From: Prevotella sp. P5-92
Lineage (GTDB): Bacteria > Bacteroidota > Bacteroidia > Bacteroidales > Bacteroidaceae
DNA: 47,656 nucleotides
Reading direction: 5' to 3'
NCBI RefSeq assembly: GCF_002251245.1
Contig: NZ_NPJG01000045.1
Coordinates: 1-47,656 of the forward strand
The notes beneath the pieces are model-generated. The model ran no database searches and had not been told where the DNA came from. It saw nothing but the letters and a program-made list of their open reading frames with translations. How positions within the stretch are numbered: position 1 is the stretch's first letter; every line of letters begins with the position of its first letter. Shown one piece after another: positions 43,897 to 47,656 of the stretch. A program made the translations under genes and the position numbers.

Positions 43897-46020
43897 TTAT
43901 CTCACCTCTTCCCAGTGGAATACGGGACCGTTCTTGCGGTTAGGGTCAGCGCCGCGGATGTCAGCGCCATAGGGCGCGCCCGTGCCAGGATAGAGGCCAA
44001 TCATGCGCTGAGTGTGGAGCGAGAGGAGCATACAGTCGCCGCGGAGCATGTCTTGCCACATCACGAGGCTGCCCTCGCTCTCTTGGGGGAGGAAACGCAC
44101 GTCGGCCGACAGTCCTTCGCCCACCACGGTGAGATAGCCAGCGCCGTTCATTGCCTCCAGCACCACCTTGCCGTTGCCACGGTCATGAATGCGGAACTGG
44201 CTGGCCTTGCTGTCATAGTCGGCAGAGCCCTTGCCGCACATGTGCAGCATGCCCTGTTTGTGAGCGAAGGCATAGCTGTCATCCGCGAGGTTGCGTAGGC
44301 GTATCACCTTGCCTATCGGCAGGTTAGCCTTACGGTCGGCCATTGGCTCATCTACGTGGTAGTCGTCGAAAGCCGCCACTCCGCCCGTCTTGCCTTTGCT
44401 GTTGTAGGCGAAGAGTGCCAGTCGTGTGCCTTGGAACGTCTTCAGCTGATAGGGCATGAGTATCTCGCCCCCCATCTTCACGTATGTCGTGTTGTCTGTA
44501 CTATAAGATAAGGTGGCGACGCCATTGTCGAAGTCGCCCTCCATGCGCAGATATACTTTCTTTGTGGCAAGGGGAGCCGCGACGGACTTGTCGCCGTTTT
44601 GGTCATACCATCTCATCTCGCATTTTCCCCCGTCGTTCACCACGGCAATCCATGCGAAAGGCATGTTGAGCAGTCCGAGGCCAGCCACGTCGCCGTCTTT
44701 CAGTCGTGATACGTCGAGGCTGACGGTGGTGGTCGATACCGGACCTATGCCACGCTGAGTGAGGGTGTTACGTGCCCAGAGGAAGTCTTTTGCCGGCATG
44801 GCAGAGATGATGAGGCGTCCGCCCTTGAGTGCCCATTTGCCCTTCATCGGTTCGTGGTTCCACTGCCATATCGGCTTCAATGCCTTCCCGCTGAAGTCGT
44901 CGCAGCGGTCGTAAGGAGCGAAGGCCTTCTGATGCCTAATGGAGAGGTTGGTGTTTGATGCAGTGGAATGACTATCGATGTTCGGCTTAAACCATGTGCG
45001 TGGTGCGCGTCCGAGGTTGCCTGGAAGTCCGAAATATGGGTATCCGTCTTTCCATGTCACAGGCACGAGGCATACGGTGCGGCCCACCGACAAAAAATCG
45101 ACCATCGACACCGCCCACCAGTCGCCTCCCTGAGTCTGTACGATGCCGCCCTGGTGGATGGTGGCGCAGCCCATATAGTTGCCGCCGCCCATTGAGATGT
45201 CGAACTTAAATCCCGCTTCGGGCACTTTCGAGCCGAGTCCCACGTTGCGTACCGACTTGCTGACGGGAGTGCCGAGTGTCTCCATCATCGTTATGGTGCG
45301 CGTCTCGTAGGGCCCGTAGATATTGTCGGCCACGGCACACTGCTGTCGTCCCATGGGCGAGTAGTCGGTAGATATGATGTAATACTTTCCGTTTATCTTG
45401 TATGCGTGATGACCTTCGCCCATGGCGTTGCCGTGAGGAATGATGACGCGGTCGCTGCCTTCCACAAAGCCGCTGAAGTCGGGCTTTATCTCCGTGCAGT
45501 GTACCTCGCCGTATTTATGTATGGCATACACCTTCCCGTCGTCGTCGAAGAGCACCGAGAGGTCGTAGATGTCGCCTTTCATGTTGATATGTGTCCACGG
45601 TCCTTCGGCCTTGTCGGCTATAAATACCTGCATGCCGTGTCCGTTGATGTTGCTGAACACGTAGAACTTGCCGTTGTGATAGCGTATGCACGGAGCCCAG
45701 ATGCCCTGTCCGTAAGCCTCTTTGCCATTCTCCAGGCGGAACTCGTCGCCGAGACCGAAGAAGTCGTCCATCGCATAACTGCAGAAGCGCCAGTTGACGA
45801 GGTCTTTCGAGTGTAGTATCACCACTCCGGGCAGACAGTGCATAGTGGTGCCGGCAAGATAGTAGTCGTCGCCGACGCGAATGATGTCTGGGTCGGAAAA
45901 TTCGTCGTAGAACAGCGGGTTAGTATATGTTCCGTTGCCGTTGTCGGCTGTCCACGACTGTGCCGATGCTGTGGTTATCGACAGCATGAATAATAGTAGA
46001 TGTAGTAGGTTTCTTTTCAT
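43897..46020 (-). CDS. Glycoside hydrolase family 43 (xylosidase/arabinofuranosidase-like)
   Basis: A 707-aa secreted enzyme from the ATG at 46020, with signal peptide KRNLLHLLLFMLSITTASAQ. The five-bladed propeller shows the catalytic Asp in FSDPDIIRVGDDYYLAGTT, GIWAPCIRYHNGKFYV, a pKa-tuning Asp in DLSVLFDDDG, and the acid Glu in NAMGEGHHAYKINGKYYIIS. A beta-sandwich domain (about 380-560) and an extra C-terminal region follow. With GH115 it suggests decoration removal or xylobiose release from xylan. The longer frame to 46053 begins inside the promoter box and was not used. Confidence 0.88.
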   Translation of the reverse strand: MKRNLLHLLLFMLSITTASAQSWTADNGNGTYTNPLFYDEFSDPDIIRVGDDYYLAGTTMHCLPGVVILHSKDLVNWRFCSYAMDDFFGLGDEFRLENGKEAYGQGIWAPCIRYHNGKFYVFSNINGHGMQVFIADKAEGPWTHINMKGDIYDLSVLFDDDGKVYAIHKYGEVHCTEIKPDFSGFVEGSDRVIIPHGNAMGEGHHAYKINGKYYIISTDYSPMGRQQCAVADNIYGPYETRTITMMETLGTPVSKSVRNVGLGSKVPEAGFKFDISMGGGNYMGCATIHQGGIVQTQGGDWWAVSMVDFLSVGRTVCLVPVTWKDGYPYFGLPGNLGRAPRTWFKPNIDSHSTASNTNLSIRHQKAFAPYDRCDDFSGKALKPIWQWNHEPMKGKWALKGGRLIISAMPAKDFLWARNTLTQRGIGPVSTTTVSLDVSRLKDGDVAGLGLLNMPFAWIAVVNDGGKCEMRWYDQNGDKSVAAPLATKKVYLRMEGDFDNGVATLSYSTDNTTYVKMGGEILMPYQLKTFQGTRLALFAYNSKGKTGGVAAFDDYHVDEPMADRKANLPIGKVIRLRNLADDSYAFAHKQGMLHMCGKGSADYDSKASQFRIHDRGNGKVVLEAMNGAGYLTVVGEGLSADVRFLPQESEGSLVMWQDMLRGDCMLLSLHTQRMIGLYPGTGAPYGADIRGADPNRKNGPVFHWEEVR

Positions 46021-46050
46021 TCTGTATTCATTATTTTGTTGTTTCGAGTG

Positions 46051-46058
46051 CAAAGATA
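46051..46058 (-). promoter_or_regulatory. -10-like box TATCTTTG of the GH43-GH115 operon
   Basis: TATCTTTG on the minus strand, 30 bp before the GH43 start codon. No strong TTTG is at the -33 position (only CCTTT), so regulation by an activator is possible. Confidence 0.6.
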
Positions 46059-46235
46059 ATACTTTTATTTATAATAAAGGAAGAAAAACAGTCAAAAAAC
46101 ATTTGATTTTGTTTCAAAATAGGGTAGTGGACAGTTTTCTATTGTTAATAAATGTTGCAACGCACGTTTTGATATATCGCGCAGGGCGATTCTCGAAAAA
46201 AAAAGATGATTTTGCGAGGAAAACGAGTTGAATGT

Positions 46236-46330
46236 TCAGTTGACAAGTTGACGAGTTGATACTGTCTATGGTCGCAACCGCCGCTAATCTCCGTAGGGTC
46301 TTACATAAAGTAAAGACCCTACGGCAGACC
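46236..46330. repeat. Composite hairpin repeat, second copy
   Basis: The leader GTTGACAAGTTGACGAGTTG (46237 onward) matches the pattern at 35908. About 30 bp later CCGTAGGGTCTT (46291-46302) pairs with AAGACCCTACGG (46313-46324) around ACATAAAGTA. This is a single-unit form of the element at 35908-36063. Confidence 0.8.
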
Positions 46331-46381
46331 GATGGCCCGATTTGTCTGCGGATATCTCAACATTTAAACATTAAAACGAAA

Positions 46382-46495
46382 ATGGAAAGAAACGATAATC
46401 TAAGGGAGGAGACAGTGTTGACATATCTGCGTGAACAGGACATTGCTTTCGAGGAGTATCATCACTCTCCCGTCACTTCCGATGTTGAGAAGTAA
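46382..46495 (+). pseudogene. N-terminal fragment of a YbaK/ProX-type aminoacyl-tRNA deacylase gene
   Basis: A 37-codon frame, ERNDNLREETVLTYLREQD then IAFEEYHHSPVTSDVEK and stop. YLRxxDIAFEEYHHP is the typical start of prolyl-tRNA-editing-domain proteins (about 160 aa). The last 11-12 codons are antisense to the GH3 3' end and differ from the family, so the gene was cut by a rearrangement at about 46460. Confidence 0.55.
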
Positions 46496-47656
46496 TGCTC
46501 CCTGATGGGTTTCACCACCTTCTCGCCCTTCAGCACTATGGTGTGCGAGAGACGTATGTCCTGCGACGAGGCAGCCACCTTCACTACAAAGCGTCCCGGC
46601 ACGATGTTCCACTGTCTTTCGCCGTCGTGAGAGAAAAATCCCATCTGTTCGGTATGCATCGTCACCTTCACGGTCTTCTTCTCCCCCGCCTTCAGCGACA
46701 CGCGGGCGAAGCCCTGCAGCGCCATCGGTCTAAGGTTCTGTCCGAGGTTCGCCGGCGAGAGGTAGATCTGCGCTATCTCGTCAGCGTCCATGTTGCCCGT
46801 GTTCTTCACGTCAAAGGTCAGCGTGAAAGCCTCGTCGGCGATAGCCACCTCATTGGCCATCCTCAGGTTGCCGTATTCAAACTTTGTGTAGCTCAGTCCG
46901 TAGCCGAAAGGCCATGCCACGCGGTTGTCCTTCATGGTCGAGGCACTGTAGCAGATAGGCTCATACAGTTCCACGTTAGGATAGCTCACCGACAGCTTTG
47001 CCGACGGCGACACCTTGCCGTAGAGGATGTCAGCCACGGCGTTGCCGCCCTCCTCGCCCGGATACCAAGCCTGCAGAATGGCTGCGCAGCGGTCGGCGAT
47101 GGCCGAAATCACCTGTGCCCTTCCGCCAAACATCACCAGCACCACGGGCTTGCCAGTGGAGATGAGCTCCTCCACATATCGCTCCTGACTGCCAGGCAGG
47201 CTCAGACCCTTGCGGTCGCGGTTTTCGCCGCAGAGCATCACGTTCTCGCCCATGGCAGCCACTATCACGTCAGCCTCCTTAGCCATCCTCAGCGCCTCCT
47301 CGCGGTCGGCTTTCTCGCCCGAATCCACCTTGCGGTGCAGCAGCTTGTATTCCCATGCCCTCTGGTCGCCGTTCTCGGCATATTTCGTCTCAATCTCCTC
47401 CGTCCAGTCGCATCCTCGCGAGTATTCCACCGTCATTCCCTGCGGCATCCTCTGTCGCATGGCCTCGAGCAGTCTCACTATGTGTGGATGGTCGAGGTCG
47501 TCGGTGATGCCTTTCCAGAAGTATGACATCGCGGGGAAGCTGTAGTCGCCACACATAGCCCACATCGAGTTGGCATTAGGGCCAGTGACGAAGACCTTCT
47601 TTCTGCCCTTCAAGGGCAGTATGCCGTCGTTTTCGAGCATCACAACCGACTGGGTA
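46462..47656 (-). CDS. Glycoside hydrolase family 3, C-terminal part (5' end beyond the window)
   Basis: About 398 residues are visible, continuing through the right edge (TQSVVMLENDGILPLKGRKK). GH3 C-terminal domain motifs are VIVAAMGENVMLCGENRDRK, GLSLPGSQERYVEEL, VVLVMFGGRAQVISAIAD and WYPGEEGGNAVADILYGKVS. A fibronectin-III-like end follows (FGYGLSYTKFEYGNL, RPMALQGFARVSLKAGEKKT). GH3 enzymes are beta-glucosidases or beta-xylosidases; the nucleophile Asp lies upstream, out of view. Likely a partner of the GH115/GH43 pair in xylan use. Confidence 0.9.
   Translation of the reverse strand, partial: TQSVVMLENDGILPLKGRKKVFVTGPNANSMWAMCGDYSFPAMSYFWKGITDDLDHPHIVRLLEAMRQRMPQGMTVEYSRGCDWTEEIETKYAENGDQRAWEYKLLHRKVDSGEKADREEALRMAKEADVIVAAMGENVMLCGENRDRKGLSLPGSQERYVEELISTGKPVVLVMFGGRAQVISAIADRCAAILQAWYPGEEGGNAVADILYGKVSPSAKLSVSYPNVELYEPICYSASTMKDNRVAWPFGYGLSYTKFEYGNLRMANEVAIADEAFTLTFDVKNTGNMDADEIAQIYLSPANLGQNLRPMALQGFARVSLKAGEKKTVKVTMHTEQMGFFSHDGERQWNIVPGRFVVKVAASSQDIRLSHTIVLKGEKVVKPIREHYFSTSEVTGE

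Noticed and set aside
46495..47526. 343-codon open frame on the + strand
   Set aside because: Antisense of the GH3 gene, with His/Leu/Arg-rich composition and no recognisable motif.

Overview
The window looks like chromosomal DNA from a Prevotella/Segatella-type member of the Bacteroidales. The evidence is the Bacteroidetes promoter signature (TTTG, about 19-20 bp, TAnnTTTG) in front of many genes, starts without clear Shine-Dalgarno sequences, the order secY-map-infA-rpmJ-rpsM-rpsK-rpsD-rpoA-rplQ, fusA joined directly to rpsJ without tuf, an Oar-like TonB-dependent receptor, and xylan-type glycoside hydrolases. No rRNA, tRNA or CRISPR array was seen.

Region by region. 1-739: left part of an IS3-family element whose orfB runs off the window. 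740-2900: a DUF4143-type ATPase gene flanked on both sides by direct copies of a modular short-repeat array. 3022-5067: an AAA/PD-(D/E)XK ATPase, then a remnant of an outer-membrane beta-barrel gene. 5160-7042: a cytochrome c maturation pair (ResB-like, CcsA) with a thioredoxin-fold protein. 7311-8299: a divergent QueD-like protein cotranscribed with a cysteine-free Fur-family regulator. 8777-14443: a TonB-dependent receptor gene broken by an in-frame TAG, followed by a membrane sensor kinase. 14687-15565: a convergent AraC regulator.

15837-34005 is the core: one nearly unbroken str-S10-spc-alpha cluster (33 genes, all +) encoding S12, S7, EF-G, most large and small ribosomal proteins, SecY, methionine aminopeptidase, IF-1 and RNA polymerase alpha. 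It ends at a strong intrinsic terminator. The small genes rpmD and rpmJ are intact, and S14 and L36 are both zinc-free forms.

34232-47656 is accessory: a beta-barrel protein, a YjjG-like HAD hydrolase, a complete three-gene DpnII/MboI-type GATC restriction-modification operon (methylase, nuclease, second methylase) led by a small unknown gene, a DUF3791 module that has lost its central gene, an internally deleted AAA/PD-(D/E)XK gene, a GH115-GH43 xylan operon, and the 3' end of a GH3 gene abutting a truncated deacylase-like gene. Palindromic and tandem repeats cluster around these joints. The main theme is a conserved housekeeping cluster bordered by a turnover zone with at least four gene remnants and several repeat families.
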